Positions 1 through 9,551 of a DNA stretch of 47,493 bases are shown one piece after another; positions within the stretch are counted from its first letter, which is position 1, and each line of letters opens with the position of its first letter. Origin of the DNA: Alteribacillus sp. YIM 98480 (GTDB lineage Bacteria; Bacillota; Bacilli; Bacillales; Marinococcaceae); contig NZ_VTOK01000022.1 in NCBI RefSeq assembly GCF_009765375.1, positions 1 through 47,493 on the forward strand, in the 5' to 3' direction. Under the pieces are notes generated by a model, which was given only the letters and a program-made list of their open reading frames with translations, had not been told where the DNA came from and made no database searches. The translations under genes were made by a program, and so were the position numbers.

Positions 1-82
1 GTATCTTACATAATCATTAAAGAAATTAACAGACGCTTGACTTTCATTCAATTTTCAAAGGACAACTTTCCCCGCCTCAATT
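1..82 (-). other. Leader of an rRNA operon running off the left edge
   Basis: Read on the minus strand, this segment follows two tandem rRNA-type promoters. It carries the stretch CTTTGAAAATTGAATG, which resembles the leader sequence found ahead of 16S rRNA genes in Bacillaceae. In B. subtilis ygxA is followed by rrnD, and the same arrangement is expected here. The 16S gene itself is outside the window. The assignment rests on motif resemblance and gene order. Confidence 0.65.
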
Positions 83-123
83 GGCGACTTTTATAATTTA
101 ACATTTCCCTCAAATCGTGTCAA
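83..123 (-). promoter_or_regulatory. rRNA operon promoter P2 (proximal)
   Basis: The minus strand shows a perfect -35 TTGACA (plus 118-123), a 17-base spacer, and the -10 TAAATT (95-100). The GTCGC-type start region (83-88) typical of Bacillus rRNA promoters follows. No gene lies between it and the left edge, so the likely transcript is the rRNA operon. Confidence 0.75.
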
Positions 124-199
124 CAACTTTTTTTAAACATTTTGTTAAGACGTTTTGATTTGATGTGTAATGCGCTTTGTGTGAACAGCGACAATAAAT

Positions 200-228
200 A
201 ATTTATCACCTAAAAAGAAAACAGTCAA
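200..228 (-). promoter_or_regulatory. rRNA operon promoter P1 (distal)
   Basis: The minus strand shows -35 TTGACT (223-228), a 17-base spacer and -10 TAAATT (200-205), with a GTCGC motif about 8 bases further on. It lies 105 bases upstream of P2 and has the same -10 hexamer. Tandem promoters are usual for Bacillus rRNA operons. Confidence 0.7.
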
Positions 229-258
229 CACTTTATTCTAATTTTTTATCATAAATTT

Positions 259-1119
259 TTATAAAACATATTTATAATGAAATACTCCTGATGTCTTTGA
301 CGGTTCTTCTACTTTTTTGACCTGGCCATTTTCCACTAAATATTGGAGTAAAATTTCAAGATCAATGACATAGTCATTTACTTCAGGGGACTTTTCCAAT
401 TCAGTATAGCTCCATCCTTCATTCTTTTTTTCCATGACCGAAGCAAGATGAGCTTTTCCTATATGTATTTTTGAACGTATAGCAAATTCTATTGCAATCA
501 TTAAAAGTTCAAGTCTTTTTTCTATTCCTTCGTCACCTACAATTAATTCATGATAAAGCTTATAAGTTTCTGGATCTACTTCTCTAACTTGTCTCCATAC
601 AGTGACTTCCGGATATAAACCTTTTTCAATAACAGACAACCTTGCCAAGTGATGAAGTGCATGTAATATATGATTAAACGCATCTAAGTAATGATGAAGG
701 TGAAATAAAGCTTTTCCATCTTCGAACCTTCGAATTAATTTTGCAAACTCATTTCCGGTTTTTCGCAGACGATCTTCTGCCGGAAACTCACTCAAACGTA
801 ATTTCAAATTAGTGATATATTCATTTTTATTAAAAAGGATTTTACCTCTAAACAGCCAGTCTATCATTTTTCTATTCGTACCAGACAGGATCCAGTAAAA
901 TAGTTCCTCTTCTGTTACAACGTGTAACGCTGCTTCTACCCCAGAACAATTATAATGTTTTACTTTCGCAGCACTCGCTTCTTCACTGATAATTATAATA
1001 ACAGCGTCAAAAAAATCAGTAAAAGGTTCTTGTCCAAATACTTTTTCGACTAATAAAACACCTTTGGTTAACGGATCACTAGCACGCTCTTGGTACAAAT
1101 GACGTAACAGCCCTTCCAT
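259..1119 (-). CDS. ygxA: YgxA family nucleotidyltransferase-like protein
   Basis: About 286 residues. It matches the YgxA family of Bacillus in its N-terminus (MEGLLRHLYQERAS) and its central part (EFAKLIRRFEDGKALF, then YLDAFNHILHALHHLARLSVIE). The family is annotated as nucleotidyltransferase-like, but no biochemical role is established to my knowledge. The ATG at 1119 is preferred over one six codons upstream because GGGGAG lies six bases before it. The gene sits between ygzB/perR and an rRNA operon, as in B. subtilis. No clear terminator follows it, so transcription may run into the rRNA promoter region. Confidence 0.85.
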   Translation of the reverse strand: MEGLLRHLYQERASDPLTKGVLLVEKVFGQEPFTDFFDAVIIIISEEASAAKVKHYNCSGVEAALHVVTEEELFYWILSGTNRKMIDWLFRGKILFNKNEYITNLKLRLSEFPAEDRLRKTGNEFAKLIRRFEDGKALFHLHHYLDAFNHILHALHHLARLSVIEKGLYPEVTVWRQVREVDPETYKLYHELIVGDEGIEKRLELLMIAIEFAIRSKIHIGKAHLASVMEKKNEGWSYTELEKSPEVNDYVIDLEILLQYLVENGQVKKVEEPSKTSGVFHYKYVL

Positions 1120-1314
1120 TCCTTTCTCCCCTTTCATATTTAATGATTCTCGCCTTTGCCGCGTACAGAGTATAACAATTATTTTTGCTATTTATGGAAA
1201 ATATGTTCGACAAACCTATTAAAAACCCTTTTTCTTTTAAATCATTTCTTAATGGAAGTGCATGGTGCGTAATTAGAAATTTTTTGCTATACTTTTGAGT
1301 CAGGAGGGTAATAA

Positions 1315-1671
1315 ATGACTGCAAAAGCAACCAACAAAATAAATCGGATAAGAACATTTGCTTTGTCTTTGGTGTTCATTGGAATTTTCGTTATGTATGT
1401 TGGCATCTTTTTTCGTTCTTCTCCTGTAATCATGACTATAACTATGCTGCTTGGTTTTATTTTTGTACTTTCAAGCAGTGCAGTATATTTCTGGATTGGC
1501 ATGATCTCAACGAACACTGTGAAAGTTGAGTGTCCGAATTGCGGCAAAGTGACAAAAATACTCGGACGAGTGGATGCATGTATGTACTGTGATGAACCGT
1601 TAACAATGGATAAAAATCTTGAGGGGAAAGAATTTGACCAAAAATATAACCGCAAAATCAAAGAACATTAG
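1315..1671 (+). CDS. ygzB: YgzB family membrane protein with a zinc-ribbon-like tail
   Basis: This 118-residue protein has two hydrophobic segments (about residues 14-35 and 40-62). A short cytosolic domain follows with two CxxC pairs (CPNCGK and CMYCDE), suggesting a metal-binding ribbon. The sequence agrees with the YgzB (UPF0295) family, for example [18 protein letters not shown] and [13 protein letters not shown]. Its function is unknown. It is convergent with perR and shares the hairpin terminator at 1774-1828. The start has a good ribosome site (CAGGAGGG, five bases before ATG). Confidence 0.88.
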   Translation: MTAKATNKINRIRTFALSLVFIGIFVMYVGIFFRSSPVIMTITMLLGFIFVLSSSAVYFWIGMISTNTVKVECPNCGKVTKILGRVDACMYCDEPLTMDKNLEGKEFDQKYNRKIKEH

Positions 1672-1773
1672 AAAAACTGACCTTACCACCTAAAGGAAAG
1701 GACCCGACAAACAATACGTCCTATTCGTTGAATGTTCTTATACTGATTACCGATAAACCCCTATGCTTTTTAA

Positions 1774-1828
1774 CAATATAGAAAAGGCTGTCCCCAATAC
1801 ATTTTTGGAGACAGCCTTTTCTATATTG
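1774..1828. terminator. Bidirectional terminator between ygzB and perR
   Basis: A long stem pairs CAATATAGAAAAGGCTGTC with GACAGCCTTTTCTATATTG around a short AT-rich loop. A and T runs inside both arms allow termination in both directions, matching the convergent genes. Confidence 0.85.
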
Positions 1829-1844
1829 ATTAGATGATTTAGAA

Positions 1845-2282
1845 TTAATGCTTTGAAATATTTTTACACTCCGGGCACCTGCCGTACACTTCCATTCGAT
1901 GGTTGTTCACTTGAAAACCTGTTACATGCTCTGCAAGAGTTTCCACTTCGTCTAATCCAGGATAGTGAAAGTCGACAATCTTACCGCAATCAGAACAAAT
2001 CACATGATAATGGTCCGTAGTCACACAATCGAAACGACTGGAAGAATCTCCATAAGTTAGTTCTTTTACAATCCCGACTTCTTTAAAAACACGAAGATTA
2101 TTATAAACTGTTGCAACGCTCATATTTGGGAATTTCCCTTCGAGGGCCTTGTATATTTCATCTGCCGTCGGATGGCTCATCGAATCAAACAAAAATTCCA
2201 AAATGGCATGACGTTGCGGAGTCATGCGAACCTTCGTTTTCTTTAAAGCATCAACTGCTTCTTGAAGTTGTTCGTTCGCCAT
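1845..2282 (-). CDS. perR: Peroxide-responsive repressor PerR (Fur family)
   Basis: A 145-residue metal-dependent repressor of peroxide-stress and haem genes. Numbered from MANEQ, the regulatory metal ligands known for B. subtilis PerR are all present: H37, D85, H91, H93 and D104. So are the structural zinc cysteines C96, C99, C136 and C139. H37 and H91 are the residues oxidised by iron and peroxide. The winged-helix core ([19 protein letters not shown]) is intact. The start at 2282 is chosen over an ATG two codons upstream because GAGGTG is seven bases before it and the length equals B. subtilis PerR. It is probably autoregulated through the Per box upstream, and bcp lies nearby. Confidence 0.97.
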   Translation of the reverse strand: MANEQLQEAVDALKKTKVRMTPQRHAILEFLFDSMSHPTADEIYKALEGKFPNMSVATVYNNLRVFKEVGIVKELTYGDSSSRFDCVTTDHYHVICSDCGKIVDFHYPGLDEVETLAEHVTGFQVNNHRMEVYGRCPECKNISKH

Positions 2283-2321
2283 CGTCATGCACCTCTCTTT
2301 CCTTATAAAACAATTCTTACA

Positions 2322-2369
2322 TTATAATTCTTATAATTTATTTTATCTGATTAGAATGAACGTTGTCAA
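2322..2369 (-). promoter_or_regulatory. perR promoter with overlapping Per box
   Basis: On the minus strand, -35 TTGACA (2364-2369), an 18-base spacer and -10 TAAAAT (2340-2345) form a good sigma-A promoter. Directly downstream, 2322-2336 reads TTATAATTCTTATAA on the plus strand. This differs from the Per box consensus TTATAATNATTATAA at one position. The site would cover the transcription start, as expected for repression. Confidence 0.8.
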
Positions 2370-2391
2370 TAAAGGCGTTGCCATTAGAATG

Positions 2392-2691
2392 TTATGAAGA
2401 TGATTTAGCAAACAGCATAGCATCTTCTGCAGCTAAGATAAAAGAAGTATACCGGTTTGAGGTTTCAGATCGTTTACGCTTCTTCTTTTCATATGATATG
2501 CAGATTTCTTTTAAATCTTGCTTTAATTGTTCAATTTTCTCACTATGAACACCAAATAAGAAAGTGGTGTTTCCTTTTTTTAAAAAACCGCCGCTGCTTG
2601 ACAGCTCCGTCATTTGATATCCTTTTTTCTGCATTTGCTTTTCGACTTCTGCTGTATAAAAATCGTTGACGATACAGACCATTAAATTCAC
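2392..2691 (-). CDS. PII-like cyclic-di-AMP receptor family protein (DarA/PstA paralogue)
   Basis: This 99-residue protein matches the DarA/YaaQ/PstA (DUF970) family, PII-like trimers that bind c-di-AMP. The hallmark loop GGFLKKGNTTFLFGV (about residues 35-49) is well conserved, and the N-terminus (CIVNDFYTAEVEKQMQKKGYQMTEL) fits the ferredoxin-like fold. The family motif F-R-x-T, whose Arg contacts the ligand in known structures, reads Y-Q-M-T here. The C-terminal half also diverges from B. subtilis DarA (109 residues). It starts at GTG after AGGGGGAATCTAAA. It is probably a second family member besides the usual yaaQ copy, but the other copy is not in this window. Ligand binding is uncertain. 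Confidence 0.75.
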   Translation of the reverse strand: MNLMVCIVNDFYTAEVEKQMQKKGYQMTELSSSGGFLKKGNTTFLFGVHSEKIEQLKQDLKEICISYEKKKRKRSETSNRYTSFILAAEDAMLFAKSSS

Positions 2692-2744
2692 TTTAGATTC
2701 CCCCTCATGCTTTTTTCATTTGGCAATAGATTTATTTCCCCATA

Positions 2745-3695
2745 TTAATAGCCGCGTTTTACATCTACCTCATTTATAAATCGATTCTCTCCTTTCCGAT
2801 AAACCTTTAAATTTTGCTTAAAAATATCCATAGCACGCGGAAGGTAATAACTTGAAATGCCTGAAATATGAGGAGTGACGGTTACGTTATCCATCTCCCA
2901 AAAAGGATGATCTTCTGGTAATGGTTCCTGATCAAACACATCTAATATAGCATGGGCAATTTCACCATTATGTAAGGCATTTATGAGTGCTTCTTCATCA
3001 AGGGTTTGTCCCCTTCCTATATTTATAAAAACAGCCTCTTTTTTCATTGTTTTAAATGCCTTTTTGCCAATAAAATGGTGTGTTTCTCGAGTAGCAGGAA
3101 GGACAGAAACGACATAATCAGCTTCTTCTAATAGAACCTCTAAATTATTTCTCGTCACAGTTTCATCTATATATTCAACCTGTGATCCATTCTTATTTAA
3201 ACCGATTGTTTGGAGGCCGAAAGCTTTTGATAGCCTGGCTATCTCTTGTCCGATTGCTCCGGCTCCCAAAATTCCAATCGACTGCTGATTAATTTCTGTC
3301 ATCTCTACTTTTCGATTCCAATGTTTCCTTTTCTCCTGTTCTTTTAAAACATCTGATTTTCTAGCATATTGAAGGATCATAGACATGGTATATTCAGCCA
3401 TTGGTTTTTTATGAATTCCTTTAGCATTCGTTACTAAGATTCCTTTGTCATAAATAGCCTCAAAGGGCATTAAATCCATCCCAGCCGATATAACCATTAT
3501 CCATTTTAGCATTTTTGCTTCTTCAATGTCCTGTACGGTTAAATCCTCACCGAGTGTAATTAAAATTTCTGCATCTTTTAAGTGAGGTTTTGCTTCATCT
3601 ATATTTGAGCAAAACCTAAAGCTTTCATTTGTAAAATTAGTTTTTAATTCCTTACGTAATTCAGCTGTCAGCATTGAAGTAGAGAGTATGGACAC
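2745..3695 (-). CDS. D-2-hydroxyacid dehydrogenase, NAD(P)-binding
   Basis: This 316-residue protein of the D-isomer-specific 2-hydroxyacid dehydrogenase family would reduce 2-keto acids or oxidise D-2-hydroxy acids. It has the Rossmann motif GAGAIGQEIARLSKAFG. The catalytic triad is visible: Arg in NIGRGQTLDEEAL, Glu in DVFDQEPLPEDHPF and His in VTPHISG. It lacks an ACT or other regulatory domain, so it is not a full 3-phosphoglycerate dehydrogenase. The substrate cannot be told from sequence. The start is GTG. It lies 19 bases after bcp on the same strand and is likely co-transcribed with it. Confidence 0.85.
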   Translation of the reverse strand: MSILSTSMLTAELRKELKTNFTNESFRFCSNIDEAKPHLKDAEILITLGEDLTVQDIEEAKMLKWIMVISAGMDLMPFEAIYDKGILVTNAKGIHKKPMAEYTMSMILQYARKSDVLKEQEKRKHWNRKVEMTEINQQSIGILGAGAIGQEIARLSKAFGLQTIGLNKNGSQVEYIDETVTRNNLEVLLEEADYVVSVLPATRETHHFIGKKAFKTMKKEAVFINIGRGQTLDEEALINALHNGEIAHAILDVFDQEPLPEDHPFWEMDNVTVTPHISGISSYYLPRAMDIFKQNLKVYRKGENRFINEVDVKRGY

Positions 3696-3714
3696 TATCA
3701 GTCTGCCCCTTTTT

Positions 3715-4182
3715 TTATAAATTTTCTTTGATGTAATTCAGCGCTTCTTTCACATGACCCTTTACTTTTACTTTCCTCCATTCTTTAACCAGCTTTCCAT
3801 CTTTATCAATAATAAAGGTAGATCGCACGATTCCCATATATTCTTTACCGAAATTTTTCTTTAACTGCCATACATCATATGCTGCTGCGGCTTTTTTATC
3901 TTCATCGGCAAGCAGCAAAAACGGTAACCCGTGTTTATCAATAAATTTTTGATGTTTTTTGATTGGGTCAGGGCTTACACCAAGGATAACTGTATTCGTC
4001 CCCTCAAATTCTTCAGCATTATCCCGAAAGTCACAAGCTTCTGTAGTACATCCAGGGGTCATGTCTTTTGGATAAAAATAAAGAACAATGTTTTGTCCTC
4101 TATAATCAGACAGACTAACTTTCTCCCCATTACTTGCCGGCAGAGTAAAATCTGGTGCTTTGTTTCCAACTGGTACAGACAT
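3715..4182 (-). CDS. bcp: Thioredoxin-dependent thiol peroxidase Bcp (YgaF)
   Basis: A peroxiredoxin of the BCP/PrxQ type, 155 residues, that reduces hydrogen peroxide and organic peroxides using thioredoxin. The active-site segment [18 protein letters not shown] holds the peroxidatic Cys45 and a second Cys50, the usual resolving position in this class. The start at 4182 is chosen because AAAGG is eight bases upstream. The ATG three codons earlier would sit directly on that ribosome site. It lies near perR as in B. subtilis, but I see no Per box in front of it. Confidence 0.93.
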   Translation of the reverse strand: MSVPVGNKAPDFTLPASNGEKVSLSDYRGQNIVLYFYPKDMTPGCTTEACDFRDNAEEFEGTNTVILGVSPDPIKKHQKFIDKHGLPFLLLADEDKKAAAAYDVWQLKKNFGKEYMGIVRSTFIIDKDGKLVKEWRKVKVKGHVKEALNYIKENL

Positions 4183-4329
4183 TTTTTTCATCCTTTCTAT
4201 TTTATTTGTATATATAAGCGTACCTTCATTTCATCTATTTAACAAATAAACTGAATAGATCTTTTATCTCCTATCAAATTTATGCTTAAATGGTACAATG
4301 AATAAGGATTTTCAAAGGAGGAGCTTAGA

Positions 4330-5628
4330 TTGGAAAAAACTCATTCAGAAACATTATATAAAGAAGCGTGTGAACATATTGTTGGAGGAGTAAACAGCCC
4401 TTCGCGCTCTTTTAAAGGTGTGGGCGGCGGAACACCTATATTTATGGAAAAAGGAGAGGGAGCATATTTTTACGATGTTGACGGGAACAAATACATAGAT
4501 TACTTAGGAGCTTACGGCCCCATTATAACCGGTCATGCTCATCCCCACATCACCCGTGCAATTACGAATGCAGCTCAGAATGGAACTTTATATGGAACCC
4601 CTACAAAACTTGAGAACAAATTTGCTATGATGTTAAAGAACTCGATTCCTTCTTTAGAAAAAGTGCGTTTTGTTAATTCAGGTACAGAAGCAGTTATGAC
4701 AACGATCCGTGTGGCGAGGGCTTACACGGGCCGTAATAAAGTGATTAAATTTGCAGGCTGTTACCATGGCCACTCTGATCTTGTTTTAGTAGCTGCTGGC
4801 TCAGGTCCATCAACGCTTGGATCTCCTGATTCTGCCGGGGTGACAAAAAATATTGCCGAGGAAGTTATCACCGTTCCATTTAATGATCCCGACAACTTAA
4901 AAAAAGCCTTAGAAAAATGGGGTAATGAAGTTGCAGCCGTTTTAGTTGAGCCGATTGTAGGCAATTTTGGAATTGTTGAACCAGCTCCTGGATTTTTAGA
5001 GGCTGTTAATCAACTGGCTCATGATGCAGGAGCACTTGTCATTTACGATGAAGTGATTACAGCTTTTCGATTTATGTATGGGGGAGCGCAAAATTTGCTA
5101 GGTGTAAACCCTGATATGACAGCTATGGGAAAAATCATCGGAGGCGGCCTGCCTATTGGAGCTTATGGAGGAAGAGTCGATATTATGGAAAACGTGGCTC
5201 CTCTCGGACCAGCTTATCAAGCAGGTACGATGTCAGGGAACCCAGCTTCCATCAGCGCTGGGATCGCTTGCTTAGAAGTCCTTCAAGAAAAGGGAGTATA
5301 TGAAAAATTAGATTACTTAGGTTCTCGTTTAGAAGACGGTTTAAATAACATTATTAAAACTCACACGGTACCAGCTACTGTCAATCGCTTAAAAGGCGCA
5401 TTAACTCTTTATTTCACTTCAGAAAAAGTACAAAACTATGATGATGCTGACAACAGTAACGATTTACTTTTTAGTAAGTTTTTTAGAAAAATGCTTAACC
5501 AGGGAATCAATTTAGCTCCTTCAAAATACGAAGCATGGTTTATCACTACAGCTCATGAGGAAAAAGACATTGAAGAAACGCTAAAAGCAGCAGAAAAAAC
5601 GTTTGATGAAATAGAAAAAGAACAGTGA
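4330..5628 (+). CDS. gsaB: Glutamate-1-semialdehyde 2,1-aminomutase (second type, GsaB)
   Basis: This PLP enzyme converts glutamate-1-semialdehyde to 5-aminolevulinate in the C5 haem pathway. It has 432 residues, of normal family length. The PLP lysine is K268 in [16 protein letters not shown], and the cofactor-binding [16 protein letters not shown] is present. The start is TTG, with AAAGGAGG eight bases upstream. Its position between ygaE and bcp corresponds to B. subtilis gsaB, the paralogue of hemL that lies outside the hem operon. I see no Per box in its promoter region. Confidence 0.93.
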   Translation: MEKTHSETLYKEACEHIVGGVNSPSRSFKGVGGGTPIFMEKGEGAYFYDVDGNKYIDYLGAYGPIITGHAHPHITRAITNAAQNGTLYGTPTKLENKFAMMLKNSIPSLEKVRFVNSGTEAVMTTIRVARAYTGRNKVIKFAGCYHGHSDLVLVAAGSGPSTLGSPDSAGVTKNIAEEVITVPFNDPDNLKKALEKWGNEVAAVLVEPIVGNFGIVEPAPGFLEAVNQLAHDAGALVIYDEVITAFRFMYGGAQNLLGVNPDMTAMGKIIGGGLPIGAYGGRVDIMENVAPLGPAYQAGTMSGNPASISAGIACLEVLQEKGVYEKLDYLGSRLEDGLNNIIKTHTVPATVNRLKGALTLYFTSEKVQNYDDADNSNDLLFSKFFRKMLNQGINLAPSKYEAWFITTAHEEKDIEETLKAAEKTFDEIEKEQ

Positions 5629-5757
5629 AGTTGCTTTTTTATGGATACTCATTTCCTTTCGTGGAAATATAAAGAAACAGTAATCGACCTTGCACGTAAA
5701 TGACATCAAAAACCTGTCGGATTCTGCCGATGGGAAAGAAAGGAATCGAACGCTTTC

Positions 5758-6840
5758 ATGAAACTCGGGGCAAGAATTTTCAAAACTGGCCTTTCCATTG
5801 TTTTAGCTATGTATGCTGCTGCGTGGGCAGGCCTTGAGCCCTCGTTTTTCGCAGCAATTTCAGCTACTTTTGCAATCCAACCCTCTATTTATAAAACGTA
5901 TCAAACGATACTTGAACAAATTCAAGCAAATGTTATCGGTGCAGCTATCGCTATTTTATTTGCAATAACATTCGGTCACGATCCAGTTATCATAGGAACA
6001 GCAGTTATACTTGCTATTGTAATTATTTTAAAATTAAAGCTTGAATCATCTGCTATATCGCTAGCTCTCGTTACGATAATAATTATTATGGGCAATCCGC
6101 AAGAAGGATTTTTATTCTTTGCATTTGAACGATTTTCATTAATAATGCTTGGGGTTTTTGCAGCATTTATTGTTAACCTAATTTTTTTACCCCCTAAACA
6201 CGAAACAAAATTATATTATAAAATTTCTGATCTAACAGAAGAAGTTATCCGCTGGATCAGACTTATTACTAGACATGAGACAAACCAGCAATCACTAAAA
6301 AAAGATATCCCGTTAATAAATGAATCGATCATTAAATTAGACAATTTGTACCTGCTTTATAAAGAGGAACGTAATTATTTTCTTAAAAACAAATTAAGCA
6401 AAGGACGCAAACTTGTTGTATTTAAACAAATGATTGTAACGTTAAATAAATCATTTGTCATTCTTAAAACATTTGATCGTTATGAAAATGAAATTCAACA
6501 TATGCCAGACCGTATGCAGAAATTAATTAAACAACAGCTAGATTACCTGACAGATTACCACGATAGAATTTTGCTTCGATATGTAGGAAAAGTAAATATA
6601 CACTTAACTGAAGAAATGGCCGAAGAAGTGGATGAAGGAAGAGAGTCTTTAACAGATTTATTTATGGATTTATATGATCATAAAGCAATTGATCGTGAAG
6701 AATGGCTTCACATTCTTCCTGTCGTATCTCACATTATTGAATACAATGAGCAGCTAGAACATTTAGACACTCTGGTAGAAAGCTTTTTTAGCTATCATAA
6801 ATCTGATAATAACGTAGATATTGAAAAAAGAACAGAGTAA
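5758..6840 (+). CDS. ygaE: YgaE, FUSC/aromatic-acid-exporter-like membrane protein
   Basis: This 360-residue protein has an N-terminal half (about 1-145) of several short hydrophobic helices, including MKLGARIFKTGLSIVLAMYA and FAAISATFAIQPSIYKTYQT. A long charged cytosolic helical region follows (about 150-360). This is the layout of the UPF0421/FUSC family, which is related to aromatic-acid exporters. Transport has not been shown for YgaE to my knowledge. It follows gsaB by 129 bases and ends at the strong terminator at 6861-6899. Confidence 0.82.
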   Translation: MKLGARIFKTGLSIVLAMYAAAWAGLEPSFFAAISATFAIQPSIYKTYQTILEQIQANVIGAAIAILFAITFGHDPVIIGTAVILAIVIILKLKLESSAISLALVTIIIIMGNPQEGFLFFAFERFSLIMLGVFAAFIVNLIFLPPKHETKLYYKISDLTEEVIRWIRLITRHETNQQSLKKDIPLINESIIKLDNLYLLYKEERNYFLKNKLSKGRKLVVFKQMIVTLNKSFVILKTFDRYENEIQHMPDRMQKLIKQQLDYLTDYHDRILLRYVGKVNIHLTEEMAEEVDEGRESLTDLFMDLYDHKAIDREEWLHILPVVSHIIEYNEQLEHLDTLVESFFSYHKSDNNVDIEKRTE

Positions 6841-6860
6841 TCAACTCTTACTTTATATAT

Positions 6861-6899
6861 AAAGGAGGCAGTCGATTATATTCGCGCTGCCTCCTTTTT
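6861..6899. terminator. Terminator shared by ygaE and ygaD
   Basis: AAAGGAGGCAG pairs with CTGCCTCCTTT around a 15-base loop and is followed by T residues. A-rich sequence on the other side lets it also end the leftward ygaD transcript. Confidence 0.85.
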
Positions 6900-6903
6900 C
6901 ACC

Positions 6904-8646
6904 CTAAACGTTTTGTACTTCAAACAACTTTCGATAAGAACCTTCATGCTGCATTAATTGAGAGTGATTACCTGATTCAACGACTGTACCATCTTCTATT
7001 ACAATAATCCGGTCAGCATGCGTGATCGTTGAAAGTCGGTGAGCCACAATAAATGTTGTTCTATTTTTAGCCAGGTTTTGCATTGCTTCTTGGATAAGAT
7101 GCTCACTTTCCAAATCGAGAGCCGAGGTAGCTTCGTCAAAAATCAAAATCGGCGGATTTTTTAAAAATACCCTCGCAATTGCAATTCTTTGTTTTTGACC
7201 TCCAGATAATTTCACCCCGCGCTCTCCTACCGGAGTGTCATAACCATTTGGAAGTTGATTGATAAAACCGTCTGCGTTTGCTGCTTTGGCTGCTTCCACT
7301 ACTTCTTGATGGGTTGCATGAGGATTGCCCATTAATATATTCATTTTTACAGAATCACTAAATAAAATATTGTCTTGGAGAACCATCCCAATTTTGTCTC
7401 TAAGGGTTCGTACTTCATAATCGCGAATATCTATTCCATCTAGTTTTATCGCACCGGAACTGACATCATAAAACCTTGGAATAAGACTGACTAATGTACT
7501 TTTCCCTCCACCGCTCATTCCAACCAAAGCAATTGTTTCTCCAGCTTTTACGGATAAATTAATATTATCTAATACGATTTCACTATTTTCTTCATATTGA
7601 AATATAACATTGTTAAATTCTATAGCTCCGCTCGTGTGCTCAAGTGGTACAGCAGTACTCTTATCTTCAATATCGTATTTTTCATCTACAAATTCAAAAA
7701 CACGATCCATCGAAGCTATGGATTGCGTTAATGTTGTAGAAGAATTGACCAACCTCCTTAATGGGTTATACAAACGCTCCATGTATGAAACAAATGCTAC
7801 CATCTCACCGACCTCAAGCCCTGATGTTAGCACAAAGTAACCCGCAGCTAGTATAACAATTAATGGAGCGATGTCTGTAATCGTATTTACGACGGCGAAT
7901 GTCTTTGCATTCCATTTTGTATGATCTATCGCTTTATTAAGAAAATGACGGTTTCTCTTTCCAAATTGCTCTTGCTCATAATCTTCTAGCGCAAAGCTTC
8001 TGATTACATTCATCCCTTGCACCCGTTCATGTAAGTGGCCTTGTACATCTGCTAATGCTTGTGAGCGGATTTTAGTTAAATCACGCAGTCTTGAGTAAAA
8101 ATATTTGATTGAAAAAACATACAAAGGAAATAACGCAAGAGCAACTAATGTTAACCAGCTATTCATCGTTAACATGATAATCACTGCAATAACAATCGTT
8201 ACCATGTCGAGCCAAATATTCATTAACCCCGTAATAACAAAATTTTTCGTTTGTTCGACATCATGTATTACCCGGGAAATGATTTCGCCAGCTTTTCGAT
8301 TTGAATAAAACCGCAAGCTTAACTTTTGAATATGAGCAAATAATTGATCTCTAATGTCGTATAAAACCTTACTGCCCGTCCATTGAGCAAAATATTGCCG
8401 ATAATATTCAATCGGGGGTCTTAATACAAGAAAAGCTAGAATTGCCCCTCCAACAAGCCAAAATAACGTATTTAATTTTTCATCGGTTGCTATCGTTTCT
8501 GCTAGAATTATGTCGTCTATGACATAAGCTAAGATCAGTGGAGTTAAAAGTGGAATTCCAAATTTTAATACACCAATAATAATTGTAATAAAAATAATTT
8601 TTTTATACGGCTTTACAAATTGAAAATACCTTTTAATACTACCCAT
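6904..8646 (-). CDS. ygaD: ABC transporter, fused permease/ATPase (YgaD)
   Basis: A half-transporter of 580 residues. An N-terminal six-helix exporter domain (about 1-310) is followed by an ATPase domain. The latter has Walker A GMSGGGKST (about 375-383), the signature LSGGQKQRIAIARVFL, Walker B ILIFDEATSALD and the H-loop IVAHRLSTI. It probably works as a homodimer exporting lipids or drugs. The substrate is unknown. It lies 12 bases downstream of ygaC in the same order as in B. subtilis, so the two are likely co-transcribed. Confidence 0.92.
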   Translation of the reverse strand: MGSIKRYFQFVKPYKKIIFITIIIGVLKFGIPLLTPLILAYVIDDIILAETIATDEKLNTLFWLVGGAILAFLVLRPPIEYYRQYFAQWTGSKVLYDIRDQLFAHIQKLSLRFYSNRKAGEIISRVIHDVEQTKNFVITGLMNIWLDMVTIVIAVIIMLTMNSWLTLVALALFPLYVFSIKYFYSRLRDLTKIRSQALADVQGHLHERVQGMNVIRSFALEDYEQEQFGKRNRHFLNKAIDHTKWNAKTFAVVNTITDIAPLIVILAAGYFVLTSGLEVGEMVAFVSYMERLYNPLRRLVNSSTTLTQSIASMDRVFEFVDEKYDIEDKSTAVPLEHTSGAIEFNNVIFQYEENSEIVLDNINLSVKAGETIALVGMSGGGKSTLVSLIPRFYDVSSGAIKLDGIDIRDYEVRTLRDKIGMVLQDNILFSDSVKMNILMGNPHATHQEVVEAAKAANADGFINQLPNGYDTPVGERGVKLSGGQKQRIAIARVFLKNPPILIFDEATSALDLESEHLIQEAMQNLAKNRTTFIVAHRLSTITHADRIIVIEDGTVVESGNHSQLMQHEGSYRKLFEVQNV

Positions 8647-8658
8647 GATTCACCTCTA

Positions 8659-9186
8659 TCAACGAAAAAACAAATAACGTTCATACCATTGTTCCACAAA
8701 CTGGGGATCAAATGGCCCCTTTCTTTGATAAATCCAGCTCTGAAGTTCCTCTACGGACTTAGAAATTTGCAGATTAATTTTTTCTGGATAATTCATTTCT
8801 TCTTTATGTTTTTTGAATTCATCTTCATCTAGTAAATGATATGTCATGTCAGGAAAAACTTTTATATCTAAGTCATAATCTATATATTTCAAAGCTTCTT
8901 CATCCCATACAAAAGGAGTACCTAAGTTACAATAATAATGAATTCCATCGGCTCGAACCATCCCAATAACGTTAAACCACTTTTCTCTATGAAAATAACA
9001 AATTGCTGGTTCTCTAGTTCTCCATGTCCTTCCATCGGATTCATGAACTAGGATTCGATCGTTTCCGCCAATCACTTCTTTGGATGTACCTTGTAAGATC
9101 AGGGTTTCCTCCCAGATACGGTGAAGAGTTCCGTCATGCTTATAGCTTTGAATTTCTATTATTCTTCCGGTTTCCGGGAATTCCAT
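8659..9186 (-). CDS. ygaC: DUF402 nucleoside tri-/diphosphate phosphatase-like protein (YgaC)
   Basis: This 175-residue protein is nearly the length of B. subtilis YgaC. It matches the DUF402 family whose S. aureus member hydrolyses nucleoside tri- and diphosphates. Family-typical stretches are [36 protein letters not shown] and [20 protein letters not shown], followed by [10 protein letters not shown]. The acidic residues of the last two segments fit the metal site of the fold. It has a good ribosome site (GGAGAAGGGC) and heads a two-gene unit with ygaD. Confidence 0.87.
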   Translation of the reverse strand: MEFPETGRIIEIQSYKHDGTLHRIWEETLILQGTSKEVIGGNDRILVHESDGRTWRTREPAICYFHREKWFNVIGMVRADGIHYYCNLGTPFVWDEEALKYIDYDLDIKVFPDMTYHLLDEDEFKKHKEEMNYPEKINLQISKSVEELQSWIYQRKGPFDPQFVEQWYERYLFFR

Positions 9187-9375
9187 GCCCTTCTCCTTCC
9201 TCTTTTCTATTCTCTATCTTATGTATTATACATCTTGTTTACTATAAAGAAAACTAAACTAAAAAATTGCTTCTTCTTTATAAATATTATCAGTTTTTCT
9301 GCTGCCAGTTTGAACATGTTTATGAAAAAGGAAGGGAGGGAAAAGTTCAGTAAATTAAAATAGGGAGGAAGTGTT

Positions 9376-9537
9376 ATGGCAAGAAGAACTCCGGATCATG
9401 AATATGAAGAAAGACATATAGAGAAAAAAGAAGATAAATCTAATGTAGCAGCCACCTTTATAAAATATTTTGCATACGTCCTTATCTTTTTTGGATTTTT
9501 ATGGTTTTTAGTAAACTATGTTTTCCCTATGTTTTAA
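9376..9537 (+). CDS. Small single-pass membrane protein, unknown
   Basis: This 53-residue protein begins MARRTPDHEYEERHIEKKE. It has a charged cytosolic N-terminus of about 24 residues and one hydrophobic helix (about 30-51) ending at the C-terminus. The ATG is five bases after GGGAGGAAG, an excellent ribosome site, and the preceding bases are AT-rich. I do not recognise the family. The charged head, single helix and strong ribosome site argue for a real gene. It lies between ygaC and sspE, where B. subtilis has ygaB, but it does not resemble YgaB. Confidence 0.65.
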   Translation: MARRTPDHEYEERHIEKKEDKSNVAATFIKYFAYVLIFFGFLWFLVNYVFPMF

Positions 9538-9551
9538 TAAAACAGAGTAGC

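Noticed and set aside
4192-4329. Per box search in the bcp/gsaB intergenic region
   Set aside because: No match better than scattered half-sites was found. PerR control here is not supported by the sequence.
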